64,000 nucleotides of DNA from Rhizobium brockwellii (GTDB taxonomy: Bacteria; Pseudomonadota; Alphaproteobacteria; Rhizobiales; Rhizobiaceae): contig NZ_CP053439.1 in assembly GCF_000769405.2 (NCBI RefSeq), forward strand, positions 248,001-312,000, read 5' to 3'. Shown here piece by piece: positions 8,929 to 16,752 of this stretch; position 1 is the first letter of the stretch, and each line of letters opens with the position of its first letter. The translations under genes and the position numbers were made by a program. A model generated the notes under the pieces. It saw only the letters and a program-made list of their open reading frames with translations. It made no database searches and had not been told where the DNA came from.

Positions 8929-9906
8929 ATGGCTTCAGTACTGGCTCCGGACCAACTTGGTCCCACGGTTTGCGTAGGGGAGATCCTCGTCGAGATCGTC
9001 GCCACGACGGTCGGAGACGGGTTTCTCGAAGCCCAGCCGCTCGTCGGTCCGTTCGCGAGCGGAGCGCCGGCGATCTTCATCTCGCAATGCGGGCGCCTGG
9101 GCGGCAAGGCGGCAATGGTCGGCGCCGTCGGCGATGACGATTTCGGTCGTGTCAATACCGATCGCCTCAAACGCGACGGCGTCGACGTTTCGACGATCTC
9201 GATCGATCCGGATTATCCCACAGGAAGCGCCTTTGTCCGCTACCGCAAGGATGGCTCTCGGGATTTCGTCTACAACATCGCCACATCCGCAGCCGCACGC
9301 TTCGGCTGGTCTCAAACGGTCGGCGATCTCATCAATCGTAGCGGGCATCTTCACGTGATGGGCTCGGCTCTTTCTGTCCCCAGTGCGCGCGCGGTGATCG
9401 ACAAGGCGGTCGACATCGTCAAGGCGCGCGGGGGAACGCTCTCGGTGGATCCGAATATTCGCAAGGAATTGAAGCTGGACGAGGACACCGAGCGCCGTTT
9501 TTCCAAGCTTGTCGCCGCCGCCGATCTGCTTTTGCCGTCCGGAGAGGAGCTTGAGCGTGCCGCAGGTGTCGAAGGCGAGGCAGAAGCGATCCGCCGCTTG
9601 TTCGAGATGGGCGTCAAGGAGATCGTGCTGAAGCGCGGCGCCGAAGGCGCAACCTATTTCGGCAGGGCAGGAGACCGCATCGACGCACCGGCATTTGTCG
9701 TTCAAGAGGTCGACCCGACCGGCGCCGGCGACTGCTTTGGGGGCGCCTATCTCACCTGCCGGCGGCTCGGAATGTCTCCGCAGCAAGCCCTGACCTATGG
9801 CTCGGCCGCCGGCGCCCGCAACGTGACGGTCCTGGGTCCGATGGAAGGTGCCGGCACGCAGCAAGAACTCGATGCGTTTATCGCTTCAACGGAAAGGCGC
9901 CCGTGA
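8929..9906 (+). CDS. PfkB-family sugar kinase, probable D-tagatose kinase
   Basis: This 325-residue ribokinase-like enzyme has the C-terminal PfkB signature [12 protein letters not shown], which carries the catalytic Asp and the anion hole, and an N-terminal [14 protein letters not shown] segment. The ATG at 8929 is preferred over an in-frame TTG two codons earlier, with AGCAGGA upstream. Its stop overlaps the start of the GatZ/KbaZ-type gene by one base. In Agrobacterium the same pairing (PF00294 kinase and PF08013 protein) converts D-tagatose to D-tagatose 6-phosphate and then to D-fructose 6-phosphate. That specificity is inferred here from the neighbourhood. Confidence 0.85.
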   Translation: MASVLAPDQLGPTVCVGEILVEIVATTVGDGFLEAQPLVGPFASGAPAIFISQCGRLGGKAAMVGAVGDDDFGRVNTDRLKRDGVDVSTISIDPDYPTGSAFVRYRKDGSRDFVYNIATSAAARFGWSQTVGDLINRSGHLHVMGSALSVPSARAVIDKAVDIVKARGGTLSVDPNIRKELKLDEDTERRFSKLVAAADLLLPSGEELERAAGVEGEAEAIRRLFEMGVKEIVLKRGAEGATYFGRAGDRIDAPAFVVQEVDPTGAGDCFGGAYLTCRRLGMSPQQALTYGSAAGARNVTVLGPMEGAGTQQELDAFIASTERRP

Positions 9907-11183
9907 TGCAGGTGCATCTCAACGAACTGGCCAGGCTGAGGATCGAAGGCCACCCGAGAGGCGTGACCTCCGTATGCTCCGCCCATCCGATCGTGCTTCG
10001 AGCAGCACTCCGACACGGGCGGCAACACGAGAGCACCGTCCTGATCGAAGCGACCTGCAACCAGGTCAATCACCTCGGCGGCTACACCGGAATGACGCCA
10101 AGCGACTTCGCGTCCCTCGTAATGAAGATCGCCGCGGAGGAAGGGTGCCCCGAAAAACTCATCATTCTCGGCGGCGATCATCTCGGCCCCAATCCGTGGC
10201 GCGACCGCCCGGCCGAAGAGGCCATGGCCGAGGCCGAGAAGATGGTTGCCGCCTATGCCGAGGCCGGGTTTCGCAAGATTCACCTCGATGCCTCGATGGG
10301 CTGCAAGGGCGAACCGGTAGCGCTCGACGACGAAACCACCGCTCATCGCGCCGCCCGGCTTGCGGCGGTCGCCGAGGCATCGGCAAAGAAGACCGGCGGC
10401 GCAATGCCGGTTTACGTCATCGGCACCGAAGTGCCGCCGCCAGGCGGGGCCGATCATGCCCTGACAGCGATCGAACCGACAGTGGCCTCAGCGGCGCTGA
10501 AGACGATCGAAGTCCACCGCCGGATCTTTGCGGAGGCAGGACTCGGGCAAGCGTTTGCACGGGCCATCGGGCTGGTCGTTCAGCCGGGCGTCGAGTTCGG
10601 CAATCAGAATGTCATCCTTTATGATCGCAGCAAGATAGACGCGTTGAAATCGGTGCTCACCGACGAGCCGCAGTTCGTCTTCGAGGCGCATTCGACGGAT
10701 TATCAGGGGACCCGGCCGTTGACGGCGCTGGTCGAGGACGGCTTTCCCATTCTGAAGGTCGGTCCCGAGCTGACCTTCGTCCTGCGCGAAGCGCTCTACG
10801 CGCTGGATGCGATCGCTTCGGACCTCTTGCCCGATTACTGCCAGCGTCCGCTCTATGCGGCGATGGAAGCGCTGATGCTCGATCAGCCGGGCAACTGGAG
10901 CCGCCACTACCACGGGACAAACGCCGAGATGCGATGGCTGCGGCATTACTCGCTGTCGGATCGCATCCGCTATTATTGGGCGTCGGCTGAAGCACAAGAT
11001 GCCGTCCGGCAGCTGTGCCAGGCGCTTCGAGGGCAAATCGTACCGCTGCCCTTGCTTTGGCAGCACATGCCGGCCGCACAGGAATTCGCAGATGCGCCAC
11101 TCGATCCGGAACAGGTTTTGATCTGGAGAGTGACGAAGAGTCTCTCGGACTATCACGCCGCCTGCGGCGTCGCGAAGAATTAG
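9906..11183 (+). CDS. GatZ/KbaZ-family protein, probable D-tagatose 6-phosphate 4-epimerase
   Basis: This 425-residue member of the GatZ/KbaZ family (PF08013) has conserved stretches such as VCSAHPIVLRAAL, EATCNQVNHLGGYTGM, GGDHLGPNPW and HLDASMGC. In enteric bacteria these proteins assist the GatY/KbaY aldolase. In Agrobacterium a homologue next to a PfkB kinase was shown to be a D-tagatose 6-phosphate 4-epimerase. No GatY/KbaY-type class II aldolase gene occurs in this operon, which favours the epimerase role. The ATG overlaps the kinase stop (TGATG), so translation is coupled. Confidence 0.85.
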   Translation: MQVHLNELARLRIEGHPRGVTSVCSAHPIVLRAALRHGRQHESTVLIEATCNQVNHLGGYTGMTPSDFASLVMKIAAEEGCPEKLIILGGDHLGPNPWRDRPAEEAMAEAEKMVAAYAEAGFRKIHLDASMGCKGEPVALDDETTAHRAARLAAVAEASAKKTGGAMPVYVIGTEVPPPGGADHALTAIEPTVASAALKTIEVHRRIFAEAGLGQAFARAIGLVVQPGVEFGNQNVILYDRSKIDALKSVLTDEPQFVFEAHSTDYQGTRPLTALVEDGFPILKVGPELTFVLREALYALDAIASDLLPDYCQRPLYAAMEALMLDQPGNWSRHYHGTNAEMRWLRHYSLSDRIRYYWASAEAQDAVRQLCQALRGQIVPLPLLWQHMPAAQEFADAPLDPEQVLIWRVTKSLSDYHAACGVAKN

Positions 11184-11213
11184 CAATCAGGATCAAGACA
11201 GGAGGAGAAATCG

Positions 11214-11939
11214 ATGACGGAATTGAATGGGAAGATCGCGGCGGTCACCGGCGCAGCGTCCGGAATAGGACTCGCTTCGACGGAGGCAATGCTTGCCGCC
11301 GGCGCGACGGTCGTGCTGGTGGACCGCGATGAGAAGGCCCTTGAGACAGTTTGCTCCCGGCTTGGCGAGCGCGCTATTCCGCTCAAGATCAACTTGCTGG
11401 ATCCGGGCGAGTGTGCCGGAATGCTCGAGGGCATTCTGTCGAAGACCGGCAAACTCGACATCCTGCATGCCAATGCAGGCACCTATATCGGCGGCGACCT
11501 GATGGAAACCGACCTCGATACCATCGATCGGATGCTCAATCTCAACGTCAACGTCGTCATCAAGAACGTTCGAAACGTCATTCCCCACATGATCGAACGT
11601 GGCACTGGCGACATTGTCGTCACCAGTTCCGTCGCCGGACATTCGGCGATTCCATGGGAACCGGTCTATTCGTCGTCGAAGTGGGCGATGACCTGCTTCG
11701 TCCAGACGATGCGACGCCAGCTGCTGAAAAGTGGCATTCGTGTGGGGTCGGTTTCTCCGGGGCCGGTGATCAGCGCTTTGCTTGCGGATTGGCCGGAGGA
11801 AAACCTTCGCAAGGCCAAGGAGGCCGGAGCCTTGATCGAGCCCAAGGAAGTCGCCGACGCCATCATCTTCATACTGACCCGGCCGCGCAACGTCACCATC
11901 CGCGACATCGTCGTGCTTCCAAGCGCCTTTGACATTTGA
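11214..11939 (+). CDS. rbtD: SDR dehydrogenase, ribitol 2-dehydrogenase-like
   Basis: This 241-residue classical SDR has TGAASGIG for NAD binding, HANAG in place of the usual NNAG, and YSSSK as the Tyr/Lys catalytic pair. The HANAGTYIGG segment, WEPVYSSSK and the C-terminal RNVTIRDIVVLP are strikingly like Klebsiella ribitol 2-dehydrogenase (RbtD) as I remember it. It should oxidise a pentitol or hexitol to a 2-ketose. An AGGAGG ribosome-binding site lies 7 bases before the ATG. It sits between the GatZ-type gene and a galactitol-dehydrogenase-like SDR, so the operon probably accepts more than one polyol. Confidence 0.82.
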   Translation: MTELNGKIAAVTGAASGIGLASTEAMLAAGATVVLVDRDEKALETVCSRLGERAIPLKINLLDPGECAGMLEGILSKTGKLDILHANAGTYIGGDLMETDLDTIDRMLNLNVNVVIKNVRNVIPHMIERGTGDIVVTSSVAGHSAIPWEPVYSSSKWAMTCFVQTMRRQLLKSGIRVGSVSPGPVISALLADWPEENLRKAKEAGALIEPKEVADAIIFILTRPRNVTIRDIVVLPSAFDI

Positions 11940-11950
11940 GGAGACGTGAG

Positions 11951-12724
11951 ATGAGCTACCAACAGAAATTTCGCGTCGACGGTGATCGGGCGGTGGTTAC
12001 GGGGGGAGGGCGTGCGATCGGGCTCTGCTGCACCGAGGCGCTGGCGGAGGCGGGTGCCGCCGTCGTCGTCATCGAACGCAGCGAGGCCGACGCCGAGCAA
12101 GCGCTTGCGCTGCGCGACAGAGGCTACGACATCGAAGTCCGGGTCGGCGACGTCACCGACGCGGCTCGAATGGACGCAATCGCAACCGAGCTTGCCGATG
12201 CCGGCCGGCCGGCGACGATCCTCGTCAACAATGCCGGAATTGGCCAGAGCGGCATCCCGGCGCAGGATCTCACCGACGCCGATTGGCTGCGCATGATGGA
12301 CGTCAATCTCAATGGCGTCTTCTGGTGCTCGCGTGCCTTCGGTCGTCCGATGATTTCGATGAAACGGGGCGCCATCGTCAACCTCGGCTCGATGTCTGGG
12401 CACATCTGCAACCGGCCTCAGCCTCAGACGGCCTATAACGTCTCCAAGGCGGCCGTCCATCACCTCACGCGCTCTTTGGCCGCCGAGTGGGCGCATCACG
12501 GCATCAGGGTAAATGCCGTCGCGCCCACCTACATCGAGACGCCGATGGTGGTGGCCGTCGAAGCCAATCGCGAGCGTATTCCGCTCTGGCTCGCCGATAC
12601 GCCGATGGGCAGGATGGGAACGCCGGAAGAGGTAGCCAGCGCCGTTCTCTTCCTCGCATCGGGCGCCGCCAGCCTGATGACCGGATCAATCGTCAACGTC
12701 GATGCAGGCTTCACCTGCTGGTAG
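11951..12724 (+). CDS. SDR dehydrogenase, galactitol 2-dehydrogenase-like
   Basis: This 257-residue SDR has TGGGRAIG, NNAG, a serine in NLGSMSG and the YNVSK catalytic motif, and ends in the GFTCW tail. Sequence features such as FRVDGDRAVVTGGG, FWCSRAFGR and NRPQPQTAYN resemble characterised galactitol dehydrogenases of Rhodobacter and R. leguminosarum; the latter forms L-tagatose. The ATG at 11951 is chosen over a TTG within the ribosome-binding region. It is the last gene of the operon and is followed by a strong hairpin. An L-tagatose product could be handled by the operon's 3-epimerase (L-tagatose to L-sorbose); this link is inference. Confidence 0.85.
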   Translation: MSYQQKFRVDGDRAVVTGGGRAIGLCCTEALAEAGAAVVVIERSEADAEQALALRDRGYDIEVRVGDVTDAARMDAIATELADAGRPATILVNNAGIGQSGIPAQDLTDADWLRMMDVNLNGVFWCSRAFGRPMISMKRGAIVNLGSMSGHICNRPQPQTAYNVSKAAVHHLTRSLAAEWAHHGIRVNAVAPTYIETPMVVAVEANRERIPLWLADTPMGRMGTPEEVASAVLFLASGAASLMTGSIVNVDAGFTCW

Positions 12725-12731
12725 TGCTTGC

Positions 12732-12762
12732 GCGGACGAGGCGCGAGCGGCGCCTCGTCCGC
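12732..12762 (+). terminator. Strong hairpin terminator after the polyol operon
   Basis: A perfect 13-bp stem (GCGGACGAGGCGC and its complement) with a 5-base loop follows the last SDR stop by 7 bases. No T-run follows, so it may end transcription imperfectly or protect the 3' end of the message. It separates the first polyol operon from the LacI-operator-controlled operon. Confidence 0.75.
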
Positions 12763-12792
12763 ATTAGGAGGCTTGCTGCGAACAAATCGACG

Positions 12793-12814
12793 AATGTGGA
12801 AACGTTACCACATT
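12793..12814. promoter_or_regulatory. LacI-type operator O1
   Basis: This 22-bp near-perfect palindrome has the core TGTGGAAACGTTACCACA with a central CG, the classical layout of a LacI/GalR-family site. Twenty of its 22 positions are symmetric. It lies immediately upstream of the -35 element TTGACT of the aldolase operon. The likely ligand is the LacI-family regulator encoded at 18670-19689. Confidence 0.8.
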
Positions 12815-12817
12815 TTC

Positions 12818-12846
12818 TTGACTCGCAATTATGCTCCGTTTATTCG
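12818..12846 (+). promoter_or_regulatory. Promoter of the aldolase operon between two operators
   Basis: The -35 hexamer TTGACT (12818-12823) is followed by a 17-bp spacer and a weak -10, TATTCG (12841-12846). The promoter lies exactly between operators O1 and O2, so a bound repressor would block RNA polymerase. The weak -10 makes the exact transcription start uncertain. Confidence 0.55.
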
Positions 12847-12868
12847 AATGTGGAAACGTTGCCACATT
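12847..12868. promoter_or_regulatory. LacI-type operator O2
   Basis: This second copy of the palindrome has the core TGTGGAAACGTTGCCACA and differs from O1 at one base. It overlaps the start region of the message and ends just before the GGGAGG ribosome-binding site (12869-12874). The centre-to-centre distance to O1 is 54 bp, about five helical turns, so two dimers would sit on the same face of the DNA. Confidence 0.8.
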
Positions 12869-12881
12869 GGGAGGAAGCTTG

Positions 12882-13706
12882 ATGAAATCCGCGCGGTTGA
12901 ACCGACTTTTCGGCGTGTCTGGAAATTGTCTTGACGTTGCCATCGATCACGGCATGTTCAATGAACGAACTTTCCTCGCCGGCATCGAGAACATGAAGAC
13001 GGCCATCGAGGTGATCGCGCAAGCGGCGCCGGATGCCATTCAGCTGCCGCCGGGAACGGCACCCATGCTGCAGGCTATTCCCGGCAAGCATCGTCCGGCA
13101 TTGGTGCTGCGCACCGACATCGCCAACATCTATGGCAATCCCCTGCCGTCTCAGCTGTTTTCCGAAATGATCGACAGGGCGGTGGAACAGGGCGTTGCGT
13201 TGGATGCTGCCTGTGTCGTCGTCAATCTTTTGATGCTGCCGGACCAGCCGGAAGTCTACCGCGCCTGCGTGCGCAATGTGAACAGCCTGAAGCGCGAATG
13301 CGAGATCTACGGCATGCCGCTGATGGTCGAGCCGCTCGTCATGCAGGACAATTCCAAGGGCGCCTATATGGTCGACGGCGCGATCGACAAGATCCTGCCG
13401 CTCGTGCGCCAGGCGGCTGAACTCGGCGCCGATATCATCAAGGCCGACCCCTGCGACAATGTCGAGGAATATCACCGCGTGGTCGAAATCGCCCAGGGCC
13501 TGCCGGTGCTGGTGCGCGGCGGCGGCCGCGTTTCCGATCAGGAAATCCTGATCCGCACCAAGCAGTTGATGGAGCAAGGCGCCCGTGGCATCGTCTATGG
13601 CCGCAACGTCATTCAACACAATAATCCCGGCGGCATGACGCGGGCCTTGATGGCGATCGTCCATGACAAGGCTTCCGTCGAGCAAGCCTCGCTGCATATT
13701 GGCTGA
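12882..13706 (+). CDS. Class I aldolase, FbaB/DhnA/LsrF family
   Basis: This 274-residue TIM-barrel aldolase is of the DhnA/FbaB type. The likely Schiff-base lysine is Lys187 in DIIKADPCDN, Asp22 lies in the DVAIDHG strand, and the phosphate-binding end reads RGGGRV and GIVYGRNV. The ATG at 12882 follows GGGAGG. It opens the operator-controlled operon and is paired with a PfkB kinase downstream, so it probably cleaves a phosphorylated ketose or deoxy sugar into a triose phosphate and an aldehyde. It might instead have an LsrF-like thiolase or transaldol activity; the substrate cannot be deduced. Confidence 0.82.
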   Translation: MKSARLNRLFGVSGNCLDVAIDHGMFNERTFLAGIENMKTAIEVIAQAAPDAIQLPPGTAPMLQAIPGKHRPALVLRTDIANIYGNPLPSQLFSEMIDRAVEQGVALDAACVVVNLLMLPDQPEVYRACVRNVNSLKRECEIYGMPLMVEPLVMQDNSKGAYMVDGAIDKILPLVRQAAELGADIIKADPCDNVEEYHRVVEIAQGLPVLVRGGGRVSDQEILIRTKQLMEQGARGIVYGRNVIQHNNPGGMTRALMAIVHDKASVEQASLHIG

Positions 13707-13729
13707 CGCGCGTCTGGGGAGGGCATGTC

Positions 13730-14884
13730 ATGACGAAAATATTCCGCTTCGGCGTCATCGGCTGCGGTCTGATGGGGCGCGAATTCGCGAGTGCCGCGGC
13801 GCGCTGGCTGCATCTGGCCGATGTGAAGGCGCGACCGGAAATCGTCGCCGTCTGTGATACCAACGCGACGCTGCTCGACTGGTTCAAGGATCATGTACCG
13901 ACGGTTCGGCAGTTCACCGCCGATTATAGGGAGCTTCTGGCCAATCCCGAGGTCGATGCGGTCTATTGCGCCGTCCCGCATGTGCTGCACCAGCAATTCT
14001 ACATCGACGTCCTGAAGGCCGGAAAGCATCTTCTCGGCGAAAAACCCTTCGGCATGGACGCCGCGCAGAACCGGGAAATCATGGCGGTGCTGGCCGAGCA
14101 TCCCGAACTCCTGGTCCGCTGCTCGTCGGAAATGCCGTTCTTCCCCGGCGCACAGAAGGTCATCGCGCTCGCAAAAAGCGGCGAGATGGGGGATATAATC
14201 GAAGTCGAGGCGGGTTTCCTGCACTCTTCGGATATCGACCGGCAGAAGCCGATCAACTGGAAGCGCATGGCCGAGATCAATGGCGACTATGGCTGCATGG
14301 GTGATCTCGGCATGCATGTGCTGCACGTGCCGCTGCGTCTCGGCTGGCGCCCGACGACCCTCCATGCGCAACTGGTCAAGAAGGTTACCGCACGTCCCGA
14401 CGGCAAGGGCGGCATGCTGCCCTGCACCACCTGGGACAATGCCACGATCAGCAGCCGCGTACGCACCGGGGATCAGGATTTCCCGATGGTGCTGAAAACC
14501 TGGCGCATCGCGCCCGGCGAATCCAACACCTGGTACATCAGGGTTCTCGGCATGAAGAAAAGCGCATTCTTCAGCACGAAGTCGCCGCGCCAGTGGCAGT
14601 GGATGGATTATAATGGCGGAGCGCAGGCCTGGAGCACCGAGGATCTCGGTTATGGCTCGCTGTTTCCGGCCATCACAGGCAAGATCTTTGAATTCGGTTT
14701 TGCCGACGCCATACAGCAGATGTGGGCGGCCTTCGTCGATGAGCTTGCCGGCGGGGATGCGAACGGTTTCGGCTGTGCGACGCCGGCGGAAGCCCAGGCG
14801 CATCATGCGGTCCTGACGGCAGCCCTCAAATCCGGCCGCGAGGACGTCGTCGTACCGGTCGCGTATGGTGGGGCATCCGTCTGA
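13730..14884 (+). CDS. Gfo/Idh/MocA-family oxidoreductase
   Basis: This 384-residue NAD(P)-dependent sugar or inositol oxidoreductase has an N-terminal Rossmann fold (GVIGCGLMG at about residues 8-16), the EKPFGMD motif whose lysine is catalytic, and a C-terminal alpha/beta domain. The metal-independent active-site region includes GCMGDLGMHVLHVP. Its stop overlaps the next start by one base (TGATG). In this operon it may oxidise a ring sugar or keto intermediate. It is longer than the typical 330-360 residues but within family range. Confidence 0.88.
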   Translation: MTKIFRFGVIGCGLMGREFASAAARWLHLADVKARPEIVAVCDTNATLLDWFKDHVPTVRQFTADYRELLANPEVDAVYCAVPHVLHQQFYIDVLKAGKHLLGEKPFGMDAAQNREIMAVLAEHPELLVRCSSEMPFFPGAQKVIALAKSGEMGDIIEVEAGFLHSSDIDRQKPINWKRMAEINGDYGCMGDLGMHVLHVPLRLGWRPTTLHAQLVKKVTARPDGKGGMLPCTTWDNATISSRVRTGDQDFPMVLKTWRIAPGESNTWYIRVLGMKKSAFFSTKSPRQWQWMDYNGGAQAWSTEDLGYGSLFPAITGKIFEFGFADAIQQMWAAFVDELAGGDANGFGCATPAEAQAHHAVLTAALKSGREDVVVPVAYGGASV

Positions 14885-15555
14885 TGCAGCGCTCCGAGAT
14901 CAACGCCGCGTTGCGGCGAGCAACCGAGACCCTCGAGCGCTGGCACTGGTCTCTGCCGGCATGGGGTTCCTGGACGGCGGCGGATTTTGCCGCTCATCCC
15001 GAGGTGTCGGCCTATTTGCGCGCTCATCAGCTGGGTTGGGATGTCACCGATTTCGGCTCGAACCGCTTCGCCGAATGCGGCCTCGTGCTGTTTAGCCTGC
15101 GCAATGGCATCGTTGATATCTGGGGTGAGCGGACCTATGCCGAAAAGTTGCTCTTCGTTGGCGAAGGGCAGGTTACGCCGACGCACCGTCATGCGGCGAA
15201 GATGGAAGACATCATCAATCGCGCCGGCGGCGATCTCGTCATCGAATTCGCCGCAACCGATGCCGATGGCAATGTGCTGACGGAGGATGTGACGGTGCCG
15301 GTCGACGGGCTGCCGCACCGGCTCGCTGCATGGGAACCGCTGGTTCTCCAGCCTGGCCAGAGCGTGACGATCCGCACCGGGCTCTACCACCGCTTTTACG
15401 GCAGGAAAGGCGGCGGACCTGTCCTTGTCGGCGAGGTCAGCCAGGTCAACGACGACAACAGCGATAATTTCTTTCTGGAGCCGATCGGGCGCTTTGCCGC
15501 GATCGAGGAGGACGAGCCGGCGCTCAGACCCTTGTGGAACGAAGGAGTCAGCTGA
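14884..15555 (+). CDS. D-lyxose isomerase-type cupin
   Basis: This 223-residue cupin-fold protein is of the D-lyxose ketol-isomerase family (PF07385-like). The metal ligands are visible as His101, His103 and Glu108 in THRHAAKMEDI, plus His169 in GLYHRFYG. Characterised members isomerise D-lyxose/D-xylulose and D-mannose/D-fructose using Mn2+ or another divalent metal. Both ends overlap their neighbours by one base, so translation is coupled with the Gfo/Idh protein and the kinase. It probably converts an aldose into the ketose that the kinase phosphorylates. Confidence 0.83.
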   Translation: MQRSEINAALRRATETLERWHWSLPAWGSWTAADFAAHPEVSAYLRAHQLGWDVTDFGSNRFAECGLVLFSLRNGIVDIWGERTYAEKLLFVGEGQVTPTHRHAAKMEDIINRAGGDLVIEFAATDADGNVLTEDVTVPVDGLPHRLAAWEPLVLQPGQSVTIRTGLYHRFYGRKGGGPVLVGEVSQVNDDNSDNFFLEPIGRFAAIEEDEPALRPLWNEGVS

Positions 15556-16613
15556 TGCGAGCCGGGGAGGAGGTTTGCGATCGCGACGGCCAGAGGCAGG
15601 GCGGCATCGTCTGCGCGGGAAACTTCATCGTCGATCGCGTCCACACACTGTCCTATTGGCCCGAACAGGGCAATCTCGCCCATATCCTGCACCAGGATCT
15701 GGGCGTGGGGGGTGGTGCCGCCAATGTCGTCACCGATCTGGCCTCGCTTGGATTTCCAGGAAAGCTGGCGGCGGCGGGATGCATCGGCGCTGACCAGGAC
15801 GGAGAAATCGTCAAAGCCCGCCTTACTGTTGCCGGCGTCGATGTCGGTGGGCTGACGGCGCTTGCCGACCGGGTGACGGCGCATACGCATGTCATGAATG
15901 TGCCCGGCCAGAACCGGACCTTCTTCTATCATGGCGGCGCCAACGATGCCGTCACGGATGAGCTTGTCTCACCCGCGGCCTTCGGCAAGGCCGGCTATCG
16001 GCTGTTCTATCTCGGCTACCTCATGCTGTTGCCGGGTCTCGACCGCATTGGCCCCGACGGCCGTTCGGGAGCATCGCGCCTGCTGGAAGCGGCGCGGCGC
16101 GCCGGGCTTACGACCTGTGTGGATTTCGTATCGAGCGAAGACCCGGAATTTGCGGCCAAGGTCGGCGTCGCTCTGCCCTTCTGCGATTATCTGATCATCA
16201 ACGAGATGGAGGCGGGTCGGGCAACCGGCGTTACCGTTCGCGATGCGAAGGGAGATTTGATCGAGGCGGGGTTTTTGGAAGCGGGCGAGCGCCTGCTTGC
16301 GGCGGGCGTCGCCAAGGGCGCGATCATCCATGCGCCGGAAACCTGCTTCTGGTTTGCATCAGGCGCTTCCCCGATCATCACGCGTTCACGACCTGTCGAT
16401 CCCGATGACATCGTCAGTACCGTCGGCGCAGGAGACGCTTTCTGCGCCGCCGTGCTCTACGGCCTGCATGAGAACTGGCCGGTCGAGCATATCTGCTGCG
16501 TCGCCCATGCCGCAGCTGCGCGTTGCCTCAAGGGGGCGACAGCCACCGATGGCATCCCCGACATGTCCGTTCTTCTTCGCGAGGCGAAGGAGACGAACCC
16601 GCAATCCGCTTAG
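15555..16613 (+). CDS. PfkB-family carbohydrate kinase
   Basis: This 352-residue ribokinase-like kinase has GVGGGAANVVTDLASLG near the N terminus for substrate binding and VSTVGAGDAFCAAV as the ATP-site/catalytic signature. The ATG at 15555 overlaps the stop of the isomerase gene. It differs clearly from the tagatose-kinase-like protein at 8929, so the two operons treat different substrates. Together with the class I aldolase it forms a kinase/aldolase pair, the usual logic of a branched phospho-sugar cleavage pathway. The substrate is unknown. Confidence 0.85.
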   Translation: MRAGEEVCDRDGQRQGGIVCAGNFIVDRVHTLSYWPEQGNLAHILHQDLGVGGGAANVVTDLASLGFPGKLAAAGCIGADQDGEIVKARLTVAGVDVGGLTALADRVTAHTHVMNVPGQNRTFFYHGGANDAVTDELVSPAAFGKAGYRLFYLGYLMLLPGLDRIGPDGRSGASRLLEAARRAGLTTCVDFVSSEDPEFAAKVGVALPFCDYLIINEMEAGRATGVTVRDAKGDLIEAGFLEAGERLLAAGVAKGAIIHAPETCFWFASGASPIITRSRPVDPDDIVSTVGAGDAFCAAVLYGLHENWPVEHICCVAHAAAARCLKGATATDGIPDMSVLLREAKETNPQSA

Positions 16614-16677
16614 CCCATTGGCGTCGCCTCAGGAGGGCGGCTCCGATCATCGTTCAGTCAAAAGGGGAGGAGCAAAC

Positions 16678-16752
16678 ATGAAGCTATTCGTTACGGCGGC
16701 CGCGCACGACACCTTTGCCGATTTAGGCGCGACTGGGGAGGGAATGCGATGA
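16678..16752 (+). pseudogene. 24-codon ORF, probable remnant of a deleted transporter gene
   Basis: A strong GGGGAGG ribosome-binding site precedes an ATG whose first codons (MKLFVTAAA) look like the start of a secretory signal peptide. The frame then continues as HDTFADLGATGEGMR and stops across the ATG of the next gene. No protein this short with such a start is familiar to me. The simplest reading is that the 5' end of a binding-protein gene was joined by deletion to later sequence, removing an ABC transporter. A genuine leader peptide for the downstream SDR is the alternative. Confidence 0.45.

Noticed and set aside
13613..14806. 397-codon minus-strand frame over the Gfo/Idh gene
   Set aside because: It covers a well-supported Gfo/Idh enzyme in another frame and has no motif of its own.
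12882..16613. Sulfoquinovose sulfo-EMP pathway (aldolase, kinase, isomerase present)
   Set aside because: The isomerase is a lyxose-type cupin rather than a YihS-type, there is no SLA reductase or sulfolactate exporter, and polyol dehydrogenases dominate the operon.
16697..16704. NotI-like GCGGCCGC site at the short ORF, suggesting a cloning junction
   Set aside because: A single site in GC-rich DNA is expected by chance, and the flanking sequence is continuous rhizobial DNA.
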